Below are positions 50,390 to 63,193 of a stretch of DNA of 64,000 nucleotides, piece by piece (position 1 is the stretch's first letter; each line of letters opens with the position of its first letter). Position numbers and translations under genes: made by a program. This stretch comes from Leucogyrophana mollusca (lineage: Eukaryota; Basidiomycota; Agaricomycetes; Boletales), in the NCBI GenBank assembly GCA_021014945.1, contig MU266414.1, positions 1 through 64,000 on the forward strand, read 5' to 3'. The notes under the pieces are model-generated. The model did not search any database and was not told the origin of the DNA. It worked only from the letters and a program-made list of their open reading frames with translations.

Positions 50390-51373
50390 GGCGATGTATG
50401 TCCTTGATGTAACGAGGGCGGGTTGACTGACAAAATGTGAGGCGCATATATATGTTCGAGACAGGAGCATCTTGCAACCCGAGGTATCAGCGGGAGTCCG
50501 ATCAACGCCATCCGAGGAATATGCGTCCACGGTGGACGAAGCGAAGACTGCTGCGAATTCGCCTGAGGCACCAGGTTCCTGCTACCATGGTGCTGATGAC
50601 CATGCTGGCCCCATGGGCACGAGGGGATAAATTTCTAAATACAACGGAGGCCGTGGAGAATTTGTTCAGGTGCGTCGGTCGAGAAACGGTGTGAATAGTG
50701 CTATAGGTAGACGCGCTGGGTATGTCATATGTTGCTGGCAATGTGTTCCATGAGCTAAAAACTAGCCATACTAGCAGCATTCTCCCATATGCCCAGGCTA
50801 TTTCAGAGCATGATCGGGTGCTTACTCTTATCTTCGTAGAGGCAGAAATGAGTTGGCGCTGAGTTGTCGAGGCACAACAAAGCACGACGCGTCCGATGCA
50901 AGAAGATGCAAGAGCCTTGGAGTCAGGAGAAAATAAGTTAAAACATCGGGGATTTACGAAAAAGAAACAGCAAACAATATCCTCCAGGGGCGCCAACAAG
51001 ACTGTGTCGGAAGTAAAGCGCTGGTGCTGTCGCAATATTTGCTAACAGTGAATGAGCGTCGACAACAAGTTCCCCGACTGTTCTTTTGGCGGCCCGCTTG
51101 GATTGAGTCGGCCCGCCGACTTATTTATTTATTATCTGGATGTTTTTTGTTGTTGCCGTAAGCCGGAAATTTCAAAGTTAAGTCATTGTCTTTTGTGTAC
51201 GCGTTGTTTGGCAACATCCTTGTACTTATTTGGGCCGTGCACTGGTACGTTCCTTCGAATACACCACTAGCCATCTTCATATGAGCATTACATCCTAGCT
51301 CTTCCATCCTTTATTATACCTGACCGCCATAATCTCTGCAGCTTCAGTCGCTCACTACTCCCTCCATTCTTTC
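50390..51373. other. Divergent intergenic region, 1 kb
   Basis: Promoter of the GH74 gene (TATA-like ATATATAT at about 50446-50453 on its strand, 57 bases upstream of the start) and of the next plus-strand gene, whose leader is CT-rich (51300-51373). No coding content is seen. Confidence 0.4.
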
Positions 51374-52921
51374 ATGTTTCATTATCCCGACCGTCTTGCT
51401 GGACTTGACGATATGGTCTTGCAGATCAACACTCCCTTGAACACTCTTTCGTCCGCTGTTTCTAAGCGCGGTCTAGATGACCAACCCTACATCAACGTCA
51501 AGAAGGTGAAGACCCGCAAAGGGCGGCGGGCGAGCCGACCGCCTCTCGCTGACAAGACAATCAGCAATAACATCGTACGTGATATACCCGACGTCTCTTA
51601 TTCGGATCTGGTCTTTAATCTTTTGGCGGTGTAGACGACTCATGCTCAGTCCCAAGCAAAAACGACATGCGGAGAAGAGCTCACCGAGTCTCAAGACGGT
51701 AAAGATTGCAATACCACCTCTCGTTCGCGAGCCAGACAACCAAAATCTGGCGATCACCCGTTCAAACCCTTGCCGCCTGTCCCATCTGCGTCGACTTTAC
51801 AGCTGCCTTCCTTCCTCAACTTCTCCTCACAGTCTTCTATTCGCCCTGCCGTGCCTCTGCTTCAGCAATCTTCTCCTGCACTGCCGCCATCAATCCTATT
51901 TCAGCCTTCATCAGCCCCACGCACTACTTCTCGACGCCGTGTTGTTGTTCGAAAAAGCGACCACAAGAAGGTGCACGATGAGCCCCTCTTTATCCCTGCA
52001 TTCCATCATCCCAATAGTCCTTACGTCCCGTGGGCGTCCCCTGTGCGACGGCGCATTTTATGTCCAGCCACCCCAACATCGCCCACAGACGTCTATTCTC
52101 GTCCTCATTCACGCAGCGGCGCAAGGGCACCGGAACCCGCGGAATCAGAAGCTCACTCCGATCCCATTTCCGTCGCAAAGGAAGGAAAGTTTTCGAGCAC
52201 TTGGGCACGCCTCAAGAAATCTGTGAAGGGTAGCACGAAGGCTGCTGTATCACGCCTTGTCAGGTTCAAGAAGTCATCACGTAGTAACAAAGAACCCTCG
52301 CACACGTGCCTTGCGTCTTGCAAAGCTAGCTCTATCCCTGACGAGGAGATAGTTTTCGCGGAGAACCCATCGCCTTCATCGCACCCGCCACAATGCTCTC
52401 GCTCCCGCCTCATCCATACGTCTTTGGAGAGTTTCGCATCATCTGATTCTTCGACTTTGGCTGCTTGGCTTGCTACCCGTCGCCGTGCGTCCTCGGAGAC
52501 TGCGCGGGACACGAAGCACGAGATGTCTCTAGATGAATACGAGGTCATGGGCAGCTGGCTAGACCTAAGTCGCAGTGAAGGGGAGTGGCCTTGTGGAGTC
52601 CCGGACTGTGATCTTCACACGCCAGACGGCTCACCGAACGCCATGTGTCAAGGCCTGAAAATATTCCGGACGACGATGCCTTTTGATCGAACGGATCCTC
52701 CTTCGACGCCAGTACATATCAAAGCTCCGTCGCCCTCGTTCTCATCTGATTTTCACCCTACGCCATCCCAGTTCTGTTCACTGCCCCGCCTGCCATCGCA
52801 GTGTTTCAAATTGAAACCGGATGACCCGGGGCATCTGACTGTCCCCGGTGATGGCCACATGCTGCCGCACAAAAGATCCAGAGAGCTCAGCATGCCAGGA
52901 GGGTGGACGTTTACCACGTGA
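51374..52921 (+). CDS. Protein of unknown function, Ser/Pro-rich
   Basis: Two exons (51374-51574, 51650-52921; 75-nt intron, phase 0) give 490 residues. Nothing resembles a known domain. The N-terminal third is disordered and Pro/Ser-rich. A basic, probably helical stretch sits mid-protein (STWARLKKSVKGSTKAAVSRLVRFKKSSR) and could contact membranes or nucleic acid. Two better-formed segments follow: SLDEYEVMGSWLDLSRSEGEW, and CGVPDCDLHTPDGSPNAMCQ with a cysteine spacing that might bind metal. The end is RSRELSMPGGWTFTT. It may be a basidiomycete-specific regulator, but I assign no function. A CT-rich leader supports the start. Confidence 0.6.
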
Positions 52922-53342
52922 ATGTTCCCCCTGTTTTACCTATTGTCCTTTGCATTTACGACGATCATGCGGGATGTGGCCATCATATACCGCGCTCAGT
53001 AGACCTACACTCACAATCATTGGACTATTTCTGTTGCATAAGCATGTACCGCCACGAGCACTTCCCCTAGATTTGTATCTATAACATCCCTTGCTGTAAT
53101 CACGTACAATAACCATGTCTGTTGTAATTTACATGTTGAGAACAAAGCGCGCGTCGGTCCCTTGTCCGTAAAAGGAAGTTGTTGAGATGTGGGCCACATT
53201 ACTGCGACGCTTTTGCAAGTGTTCTCATTCCGCTTTGACACGCTTTGGCCTCGGTTTATAAGACACAAGAATACAAGGACAATGCTCGTTTTAAAGATCG
53301 TTACTGAATCTTTAGCCAGACCTTTCCATCCTCTGCGCTACC
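52922..53342. other. Intergenic region, 0.4 kb
   Basis: 3' flank of the unknown protein gene and promoter of the kinase-like gene, both plus strand. No features are seen beyond ordinary AT-rich stretches. Confidence 0.35.
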
Positions 53343-55980
53343 ATGTCTATATCCCAGACTGATCTCGGCGAGGGAACCAGTTCCTCATCATCGCTCAGCT
53401 CCCACCCGTCGCCAGACGACAACACCGATACCTCGGTAGACGAATCCTATTCATCGCCGTCCATACTCCCACAAGACTTTAAAGTCCCATCTTGCATCGA
53501 CCGTGGCTCCGTATTCTTCGAGGTGCTAACTGCTCCCTATCGCGCACCTGCACCTGCACCCACTTGGACTCCTGCTCCTCCGCGGCCCGGAGACCGCGAG
53601 AAATGTGCAGCCATGGTACACTGGGCAGACACCAGTTCATTCGATCAAGAAGAACTCACCCCCGCAACTTCCGCGAGGGAGGAACTAAATCCCGACCTCA
53701 TGCTGCCCATCTACAGACCACACGGTCGATGGGCGTGGGCGGACGGGTTGTCGGTTGATACCTCGAAAACTCTGTTATCGCTAAGAAGTGAGTGGCCAAT
53801 ATCTGGTTTGTGATCCCTATATTCATAGCTTTGCTTAGATGGCATCATGTGTTCCGCCAGTATCGAGAATGGAACTATCGGGGGACGCGAACTCAAGTTT
53901 ATCAGCAGACGGTGAGTTCCACTGCTACCCGGAAATCGCCCTAGCGTGCTCATTCGCCTCGGTCGTTAGCTGGAGTACAGATAAAATGACCACTTGGGAG
54001 GGCTTCCATTCCGAGGTGAGTTTGTGGCGCCATTATATCCGTCTGTTCGTTGGCCAATTCCCCTGTCAGCTTGCACTGTATAAATCGGAGCAATATCTCA
54101 AACAACTACAAGGCGATGTTGTGCCATACATCATTGGCGTCCATGTTCTACCAGGCGCGGTAGCTGTGACAATGGAGATGCCCCATCCAACGTTCTGGAT
54201 GGAAGCTTCGCCAACCATGCCCGACATTCTCAAGGAGCGTTGCATCGCCGCATTCGAGAAGATACACGCCCGTGGCGTTCTTCACGGGGATGTCGAGTTG
54301 CGTCATATGCTCATCGGTGCTGACGGCAGAGTCACTATCATAGACTTTCAAATGAGCCGGGCGACCACAGCAGATGATTCTGTTGACTTACGAAAGGCAT
54401 CCCCGAGCGAATTTCGACTGGAGATGCGGAAAGTCAAATACAAGCTTGATTATCAGGGTGCTCGGAAAAAGGAAGAAGAGAAGCTGAAGTCGTGTCTCAA
54501 ACGAGAGGCCAGGAATAAAGCTATGGAAGCGAAACGAATACGCCGTGCAAACGGAGAACGTGTTGGGCGTGTCACGCCTAACGAGAACGCGCCGGAAGAA
54601 GACCTGCTTGATCCTCCTGTGCACCCGCAGGATTTCCAAGAGCAATGGATCGAGGCCGCGGACGCCACACCTATGCGCCTCGTCGTCCCCGGGCAGAGTG
54701 AGGCAGAGGTGGCGGCAGAGGTGCGAAAGTTCATAATATCTTTGGACACGATCGCAGTAGTTCGCGACAGCTCCGGCTGCGAAGCATCGCCTGAAGACTC
54801 CGCCGCGCATTCACCCATGCTCCGAAAACGCAAGCTCTCTTCTCCTCCACTCGAGACATCCTCACTTGACACGCGCTCCACCAAACGTGCTCGCCACATT
54901 GAAGACTCACCCGTTCCGGTTGAGCACCACCCGTTAGCGCTAGCTCCTAGTACAGGTAGTGCCGAGGCTGTTGCACCACCTTCGCCGTCAACTCCGCTAG
55001 CTCCTCGAGCGGGCCCCTCGTCCCTTCGCGAGCCTCCGTCTCCCTGGACCTCTCCGCACACACGTGTTCACATGTGGTACTCAGATGACCCCGAAGACGC
55101 GGAACCAAGCCGGCCAACCAAAAGGCCGAAACCGCAGAAATGGACCGAGATCGTGAACAAGAATGTTGGTCAATGCCACGACGCTGGGCTACCTCATACT
55201 ACCCTAGTCAAAAACGGGCTCATTAAACCGCCGCCCCCATTCGCCAATGGTCGTCCGCGCCGGTCTGTCTCGTTCGGAAACTTGTTACGCATGCGCAAGA
55301 GTATGAACGCGGCGGTTGTAGAGGCGTCGAGGAAGCGGGAACAATACATGGGCATCAAAGAGCTGAAAAACGCATACATTGCGGCCTGTGCTGGTGCGCC
55401 CGGGGTGGTGGCCGAGTCTTTGGGGGTGCAGATGCTTCCCGGGGATGAACGGTGGGAAAAGTTTTTGGATATGGGAGAGCCCAAGCATGTGCCAGAAGGA
55501 CCGAGGATCCTGCCCACGATGGAATACAATCTGTTACAGCAGTCCCGAAAACAGGCAGTCGTACGCTACTCCCACGCACCCCACGGGATCCTGAAGCGCC
55601 GACGAGACGATGATCCCCTAATAGGCCTCCAACCACCGGATAACACCGCCAGTCCTACGATCGATGTAGCTCTCAAGGGGCCTGAGTCCCACTCGCTACC
55701 CAGTCATCTAAAGGGACTACCTCCGCCTCGCAAAAAAGTTAGGACCACGCAACCACGGCGCAATGCCCCTGTGTCCCTTACTTCTCGACCTTTTTCCAAA
55801 AACATCGGTCTGGGGAGAGCCAATATGGGAGATAGGGCGACCCTGACGAATGTCAGCGACCGCAAGGTGACATCTCTCCAGGCACAGCTTGGACGAGGCC
55901 CCGGGGTGAACCTGACGCCACCGTCATTGAGAGTGCTATCGAGTTGGCTAGGTGCCCTTGTACCAGGGTGGGCTTGTTAA
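53343..55980 (+). CDS. Kinase-like protein with altered catalytic motifs
   Basis: Three exons (53343-53787, 53839-53911, 53970-55980) give 842 residues. An acidic, Ser-rich N-terminus leads to a protein-kinase-like region, roughly residues 125-310: ARGVLHGDVELRHMLIGADG and VTIIDFQMSRA. HGD (278-280) stands where kinases have HRD; His replaces the usual Asn of the catalytic loop, and DFQ (298-300) replaces DFG. No Gly-rich loop is clear, so activity is doubtful. A basic helical run (KKEEEKLKSCLKREARNKAMEAKR) follows, then long disordered, SP-rich sequence with several nuclear-localisation-like clusters (RSTKRARH, KRPKPQK, RKKVRTTQ). Fungal kinases of the HGD type are common in mushrooms; targets are unknown. 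The exon 3 acceptor at 53969 is the only one in frame. Confidence 0.7.
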
Positions 55981-57070
55981 TCAGGATACTTAGGTTTGAA
56001 GTTTGGCTGTGTTGGATTCGGCGACCGGGTTCCGTGGCCTCTCAAATTCTTTTCGACGCGTATGCTTATATCGTTCTAATTCTTATGACAGTTGGTTTTT
56101 TTTCGTAGTTGCTTTGTTTTTCGCTGTCGACTGTCAGTCTAATTGTACTCCGTGGGTGCGGGCGCCGACGTTGGTTCGGAGCGGCCCTAACACCACGATC
56201 GAGAATGCAGATGTGCTTTTGGAGCATTTGGAGGTTGCTTGAGCATTTCAGTCAAGTGCAGCGTGTGCCATTGTTGTATAGTCTGGGATCTTTGGTTGAT
56301 GTGCATGTGGGCATGTGCATACGACAGTCACGACTCTCAAGCTAGGTGGCCTAAGCGATGACTTAGTCGGGAGCATCTGGTAGGATATGGAAAAATCATT
56401 AACTAAACTGCGGGCCTCGGGAGTACCAATGGAGTACCCCGACCCGCCCCACATTGGACGTTCAATCACCCGTGGCAGCGGTTACAGAAAATGGGGCTCC
56501 CTACTGGCTGCCTCCAGCAGCCCACCTACCGGGCACGGGTGCTTGCGGGATGGGACGACACTCCAATGTTATCGTGGCATATCGGGACAAACGCGTAGCA
56601 GGTCGGCTGTGTTGGGGCTGTCCCCGCGACATCCACCGGAAATGCGATCGCTAAGATCGCTTTCCTCGTGCTCGTATGACTTGGACCCCTCAGTAATATA
56701 TCGGCGTCACAGCTGTCAGCTCGTCACACATTCTGAGTCGTCTGACCAGAATCCTGCTGATTTCGACGTCAGGTCTTGCACCAGCCTCCGTGGAATTTGA
56801 GCAGCTGTATCAGCATCGGTGCAATGGAGCACCGAGGACTCGGATGTGAGGGGAAGGCGGATATCGTTGAAGCTCGGAGCCGTCAGCACGATTAGCCTAG
56901 CCCTGGAGAAGATAAAAATTAGACATGATCCCATCAAGTTGACAGGCAATCAGGTACAACTCCACTCCGACCGTAAGCGCCTGCCAACTGATACGCGGAC
57001 ACATATTTAACACCAAGCAGGGCTCAAAAAGCTCAGTACTCCTTGACCATCTCACCCCCAAGGCTCGCCA
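55981..57070. other. Intergenic region, 1.1 kb
   Basis: 3' flank of the kinase-like gene and promoter of the first permease. No gene is seen. A CT/CA-rich leader runs into the permease ATG. Confidence 0.4.
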
Positions 57071-59297
57071 TGGACTCCCCTAACGAAAAGAACGAAACCA
57101 AGGAATACGTCAAGGGCTCGGTCGAGGATGTATCTGACGAATCCTCTATGGGACCTCGAGTCCAAAGTCTTCATCGACAATTGAAGAACAGACACATTGC
57201 TATGATCAGGTAGAGGTTCATCTGTGCACCATGAAACGAGGTACTCACCGCGGTGTAGTATTGGTGGTGTCATCGGCACAGGTCTTTTCCTAGGTACCGC
57301 AAATGCCCTCCGTCATGGTGGGCCCGTCGGTCTTCTGCTTGGCTACGGTATCATGGGTAGCATCATCTTCTGTATGATGGTATGCGCCCCCGCGATATGC
57401 AACCTTTAGATTTCGCGCTGATTTATAAAATTAGATAACTTTGGGCGAAATGGTGTCTTTCCTTCCCATCCCTGGAGGACACATCAAGCTGGCCGAACGA
57501 TTTGTAGACCCTGCACTGTCCTTCGCCACTGGCTGGAACTATTGGTATAATTGGCTGGTCACTGGTAAGTTGCCTCGTAATAATTTTTGGCATAGTCCGC
57601 TGATTTTGCCGTGCAGCTCCTGGTAATTATGACCGGTTCCCATTGTAAAAATCGCCAATAAATGAGAATCTTTTCGTCCAGGTGAACTGTCGGCCGCCTC
57701 TGTGATTATCAGTTACTGGGATAAAACCACGAACCCATCGGTTTGGATTGTCGTTTGCGCGATTGTCGTAATCACCATCAACATGCTTGGCGCTGGCGCA
57801 TACGGAGAGGCCGAGTTTGTTTTCGCGTACGTGCAATTCCGCTCATCCATAGCCTGTATATTGACCACGGACATGGATTTTTAGTTCCATCAAAGTTCTT
57901 ACCATTACAGGGTTGATCATTCTTGGGATCGGTGCGTGGAAAGCGTGATCACGGTTCCATCCATGCTGAACTTTTCTTTTCCAGTGCTCGATCTCGGAGG
58001 TGGACCGAATCATGACCGGATCGGTTTCCGTTATTGGAAGAACCCTGGCCCATTCACGGCGTATGACGGTATTGCGGGATCTAAGGGCCACTTCCTTGGC
58101 TGGTGGGCCGTGTTGACCCAGGCTGCCTTCTCATTCCTTGGCACGGAGATCGTCGCTGTAAGTGCATCCTGCCTACGGATGCCCCCGTGGTTATTCTAAA
58201 CAGCGACGTCGTAGATCGCTGCTGGTGAGGCCAAGAACCCCCGTCGCAACGTGCCCAAGGCGATCCGCAGAGTTTACGTTCGTATCTTGCTGTTTTACGT
58301 TGGAGGAACCACCGTCATCGGCTTGCTCGTCCCATCGAACGAACCTCGATTGAACCTTTCGGGTGGTAAAGGAACCGCAGCAGCTTCACCTTTCGTCATT
58401 GCCATCCAAAACGCTGGTATTAAAGCCCTGCCATCAGTGAGGAGGTTTCCTTTCGATTCCTTTATGCGTTCCCTGATCAAACGTTACCCAGATCATCAAT
58501 GCATGTCTCCTTACGTCGGCTTGGTCTGCTGCCAGTAGTGATTTGTACACCTCGTCGCGTTCTCTTTGTGAGTATCACGTCCTCGGCGTAATTGTCGAGA
58601 CTGACGGTTTCATGAAAAGATGGTCTCGCCATTGCCGGAAATGCTCCCAAGGTCTTCCTGAGAACTACTCGTCGTGGGCTGCCATGGGTTTCCATCGTCT
58701 TCTGCTCCTTGTTCATCCTCCTCGGATTTATGGGCACCAAATCCGGATCCGGCGAGGTGTTCGAGTGGCTGTCGACCATGACTTCTATCTCGGGTCTCTG
58801 GACTTGGTTCGGCATTGCCCTGACCTACATCCAGTTCCACAAGGGCATGAAAGCGCAAGGAATCGATCGCAGGACACTGCCATACTGGACCCGTCTCCAG
58901 CCTTTCGCTGCTTGGTATACTCTTGTCGGATGCCTCATCATCGGCCTGGTACGTATCCGCCCGCTGGATCATAACTCGGCTTTTATTGACTCCATCTTGG
59001 ATAGTTCGGTGGCTATGCCGTTTTCTTGAAAGGCAACTGGAACACTGCGACCTTCGTCACGACATACCTTCCCTTCATCGGCTTCCCTGTCATGTACATC
59101 GGTGCCAGACTCTATCACCGCGTCGGACCTGTCGCCCCGATAGATATGGACTTCAAGTCTGATATTGCTGAGATCGAAGCCGACATTGTCGACGACCCGC
59201 CGCCGAAGAACAAGATGGAGGCCTTCTGGGCGTGGCTGGTAAGCTTCTTCTCAAAATACATTACGTTCGACGCTAACCAAATGCTTTGCAGATGTAA
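57071..59297 (+). CDS. Amino acid permease (fungal YAT family), copy 1
   Basis: Plasma-membrane proton/amino acid symporter with 12 membrane segments. The N-terminal tail ends SLHRQLKNRHIAMIR, then SIGGVIGTGLFLGTANAL, the substrate-binding first helix, ITLGEMVSFLPIPGGHIKLA, FVDPALSFATGWNYWYNW, DLGGGPNHDRIGFRYWKNPG, FLGTEIVAIAAGEAKNPRRN and SAWSAASSDLYTSSRSLYGL. It ends DDPPPKNKMEAFWAWLM in a one-codon final exon. About ten short introns; the conserved motifs flank nearly every junction in frame. The length is near 530-550 residues. It is a tandem paralogue of the gene 1.2 kb downstream with matching intron positions. Individual substrate (general versus specific) cannot be told. Confidence 0.92.
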
Positions 59298-60505
59298 GCT
59301 CATCATGAGTTGAGTCGACCACCGTCTGCTGGTCAGTAAAGTAGCCTGTAGTGTTCTTAAACTGCCGTTATTTATGTGCCAACCACTCCGATTCGTCTTG
59401 GAATCCTGTAAAATTCATGTTATGTTAATGACACTCGATGATCACCCACATGCTCGAAGCCCATCTCTAAGAAACGTCCAGAGTTCCATCCCACTGTGGT
59501 GAGGTACAAATCGTGATGGCATTGGCGTGTCTTGAGCTTGGCTGATCAGTATGATGTCAATCACATATGGCACCAGGTGAGAGCAAAGGGGCAGCACCAC
59601 ACGGTTAATTGACAAGATCCTCTTTATATCCTGTGATAACGGTCAGAGTTTCAAAATAGCAGCGCTGGTGCCAACTTGGCACTCGTTACACAGATAAAGA
59701 TTCCGTCGCTACTGCACAGTTTTGATGCTGTGAACCCGCCCATGGCATGTCACAGGAACTACAGCAGGTATAGTACGCCCGTACGTCGCTAAAAAACCTC
59801 TCGGCCAGGTTCATCGTGGCCGTTCGAAAGAGCATCTGCCTGGACGAAACTGGACCTGTGCACACTATTATGGAAGTGGGTCTGGAGTTGCACCACGGAC
59901 AGGAATCCTCGTACTAGTATGTAAATCGCGCCGGGCGGATCCTGGTGCCGTATGCCGACCATTTGATGATGCTGTAAAGTCGGTGTCCTCAGGTCTCCCC
60001 TGAGAATTTCGGGAAGACATGACAAAGTACTTAACTCGCCGGGGTAAGTCGGTCGCACGGGCACTATGAACCCGGAGACAGAGTCCCCTTTCGTTCTGCT
60101 CGAAAAGTCGGTATCACTTGTGGATTATTTGCGTCGAGATTGGAAAGATCAGATGTAGCTTTAACCTGTTTTCATAAAGACACGGGGTGGGTCTGGCGAG
60201 ATTTACTTACATAGACATAACCAAGAACAACTAAGAGGATATGAATTCCAATTTGATTGTGAGACACTAGATATCATGTCAGCTTTCTATATATGGAAGG
60301 TCAAGTACACCGGCCCCCTTGCAACTGCTGTGCCGCTGTCCACGCATCATCGTCTTTTGCGTTCAAGCGCCATGGCGAAAGGCACCAATGCCATACTGGG
60401 GATTCCACCAAAACGACATCCGATCACCCCCTCATGGCCTTTCCACGAGTATAATAATACACTCCATCCTGTCACAACCTTTATCTCTCGTTCTCTTTTC
60501 TCGCC
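59298..60505. other. Spacer between the tandem permeases, 1.2 kb
   Basis: 3' flank of copy 1 and promoter of copy 2, with a TATA-like AGTATAATAATA at about 60448-60460, roughly 50 bases before the second start. No residual permease fragment is seen. Open frames here lack domains. Confidence 0.4.
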
Positions 60506-62755
60506 ATGTCTCAAGAGTACGCAGAAAAGAACGCGACTGAGGTTTATGCCAAGGCCTCAATTGAGGGCTCCGACCATGAGCCCGATTTGAAGGCCCCTCA
60601 TGAACGCACTCTCCACCGTCAGCTCAAAAACAGGCACATCGCCATGATTAGGTCCATTCAGTCTTTTCGTCTGTCTATCTTTTGCTAACAGTTCATCAGT
60701 ATTGGCGGTGTGATTGGAACGGGTCTTTTCGTCGGTACTGCGAATGCCCTTCGGTGGGGAGGCCCAGTCGGTCTTCTCCTTGGCTATTCCATCATGGGCA
60801 CCATCGTCTACAGCGTCATGGTTTGTTTCGTTGTTGTTGATAGCTGCGGTTCCTTGCTTATCGTCTTTAGATATCTCTCGGAGAAATGGTTGCATACCTC
60901 CCAATACCAGGCGGTCACATCAAGCTGGCAGAGCGCTTTGTGGACCCTGCGCTGTCCTTCGCTATGGGCTGGAATTACTGGTATAACTGGATTATCGTTG
61001 GTACGTTTCTCGTTTGCAGATAACCGCACAACGCCCTCATTCATGATCGTCACAGCCCCCGGTACATACAACTAGCTCCGCAGTTCGTTGGAGAATCACT
61101 GACATCATCTTCTGCAGCCGAGCTTTCGGCCTCTGCACTTCTGATTAACTACTGGAACCAGTCCGTCAACAATGCGGTTTGGGTCATCATGTGCATTGTC
61201 GTCGTCGTTACGATCAATATGCTTGGCGCCGGAGCATATGGAGAAGCAGAGTTCATTTTTGCGTGAGTGCTCAAAGCTTCTTGTCAGGCCTACTCGCTGA
61301 TACAAATTCCTTTTAGCTCTATCAAGGTTCTCACCATCACAGGCCTTATCATCCTAGGTATTGGTGAGTGAAATAATGTAATTTCCTGGAGGTGCTCTAC
61401 CTAACATTCATTGGTGCAGTGCTTGACCTTGGGGGTGGGCCCGACCATGATCGGATTGGGTTCCGTTACTGGAAGAACCCGGGACCGTTTGTGCAGTACG
61501 ACGGTATTCCAGGAACTAAAGGCCAATTCCTCGGCTGGTGGGCCGTGATGACCCAGGCAGCCTTTTCATTTATCGGGACTGAGATCGTAGCCGTGAGTTT
61601 CGGTCACACTTTCCTACTGCGCTTTCTGATGGCTCATGTTTCGCTGCAGATCGCTGCAGGAGAAGCTAAGAACCCTCGACGCAACCTTCCCAAGGCCATT
61701 CGCCGAGTATACATTCGAATTCTCCTTTTCTACATTGGTGGAACTGCTGTCATCGGTTTGCTCGTTCCCTCGAACAACCCCGATCTGAATATCTCGGGAG
61801 CCGGAAAGGCTGGAACCGCTGCTGCCTCGCCTTTCGTTATTGCGATCGAGACCGCCGGAATCAAATCTTTGCCCTCGGTAAGGACATACAGAAGTCCTTC
61901 TGAGTTAATTGACTGACGGCTGTCCATATCAGCTTATCAACGCGTGTCTCCTCACGTCAGCGTGGTCTGCTGCCTCGAGTGACCTTTACACCTCATCTCG
62001 TGCACTTTGTAAGTGGGATGGCTTCGCAGCGATTCGTTCTGCTCATCGCAATACGGCATCACAGATGGTCTTGCCGCATCTGGCAATGCGCCTAGGATCT
62101 TCTTGAGAACGTCGCGTACCGGCCTCCCCTACGTTTCGGTCATCTTTTGTGCCTGCTTTACCTCTCTTGCCTTTATGGCTATATCATCAGGCGCGGGAAC
62201 AGCGTTCGGCTGGTTCTCCAACATGACATCCATCGCGGGGCTTATGACTTGGTTCGGAATATCCGTAACCTACATTCGCTTTTACGCAGGCACGAAAGCC
62301 CAAGGCATCGATCGCAAGACCCTGCCGTACTGGACTCGCTTCCAGCCATTCCCAGCCTGGTACGCCTGCATCGCGACCGTCACCATATGCTTCGTTCGTA
62401 GCCTCTCATTGTCATTGCCTGACGCGAATGACTGAACGCTATCATTTGTTTGCAGTTCAGCGGTTTCGATGTCTTCTTGAACGGCGAATGGTCCAACGCA
62501 ACATTCGTGACGACCTACATTCTATTCGTCATGTTCCCTATTATGTACGTCGGTGCCAGAATATACTACCGCGTCAAACCGGTGGCAGCGATCGACATGG
62601 ACTTCAAGAGCGACATCGACCAAATTGAGGCGGACACCTATGATGACCCCCCACCGAAGAACAAGTGGGAGGCTTTCTGGCAGTGGCTGGTTAGTATTGA
62701 TTCATGTGCCCTTTGCATCGCCTCGCTCACTAAACTTTTTTCCACATAGATATAA
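60506..62755 (+). CDS. Amino acid permease (fungal YAT family), copy 2
   Basis: Close paralogue of the upstream permease, same strand and intron plan. The cytosolic start is MSQEYAEKNATEVYAKASIE, followed by LHRQLKNRHIAMIRSIGGVI, GTGLFVGTANALRWGGPVG, ISLGEMVAYLPIPGGHIKLA, VDPALSFAMGWNYWYNW, FIGTEIVAIAAGEAKNPRRN and SSRALYGLAASGNAPRIFL. The end is DDPPPKNKWEAFWQWL plus a one-codon last exon (ATA TAA at 62750-62755). Helices differ most in the loops and the last two segments. Copy-specific changes around the first helix are conservative (LFL/LFV, RHG/RWG), so both should be active transporters. Divergence of promoters suggests different regulation by nitrogen source; that is inference. Confidence 0.92.
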
Positions 62756-63193
62756 CTGTTTCTTGCCAATACGTGCCTTATAACATACACTACAAGTCGT
62801 AGTTGGATTGTATTTTCCCTATTAACCCGTGTATAATTCATGTTGTCATCTATTTTTTTCTCTATCGACGCGATAAGACGCATCCGCCGACCCGGTCATC
62901 TCACGAGAAGCCATGTTAGAGGATATATATATTGCTTTCAGTTTATGCTGCTGTTACGCTACCTAAGACTTAACCATACGGGAAGAATAAAGAGACGACG
63001 ATAACAATGAGTGTGATACAGTGGAGATTGTGTCAAAGGAAGGATGCGGCATGCTGGAAACTTAGTAAGTATATATGTACGAACCCAACATCGTCCTGCC
63101 AGCGAACTCAGTCGGACAATTGTTGCATCAAGTGCGCAAGACGAAGGAGCGCAAAGGAACGATAGGGACACAGTGATGTTGAGGCGAGAAAGT
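62756..63193. other. Convergent 3' region
   Basis: 3' flanks of the second permease and of the RhoGEF gene; AT-rich around 62760-62950. No gene is seen. Confidence 0.35.
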
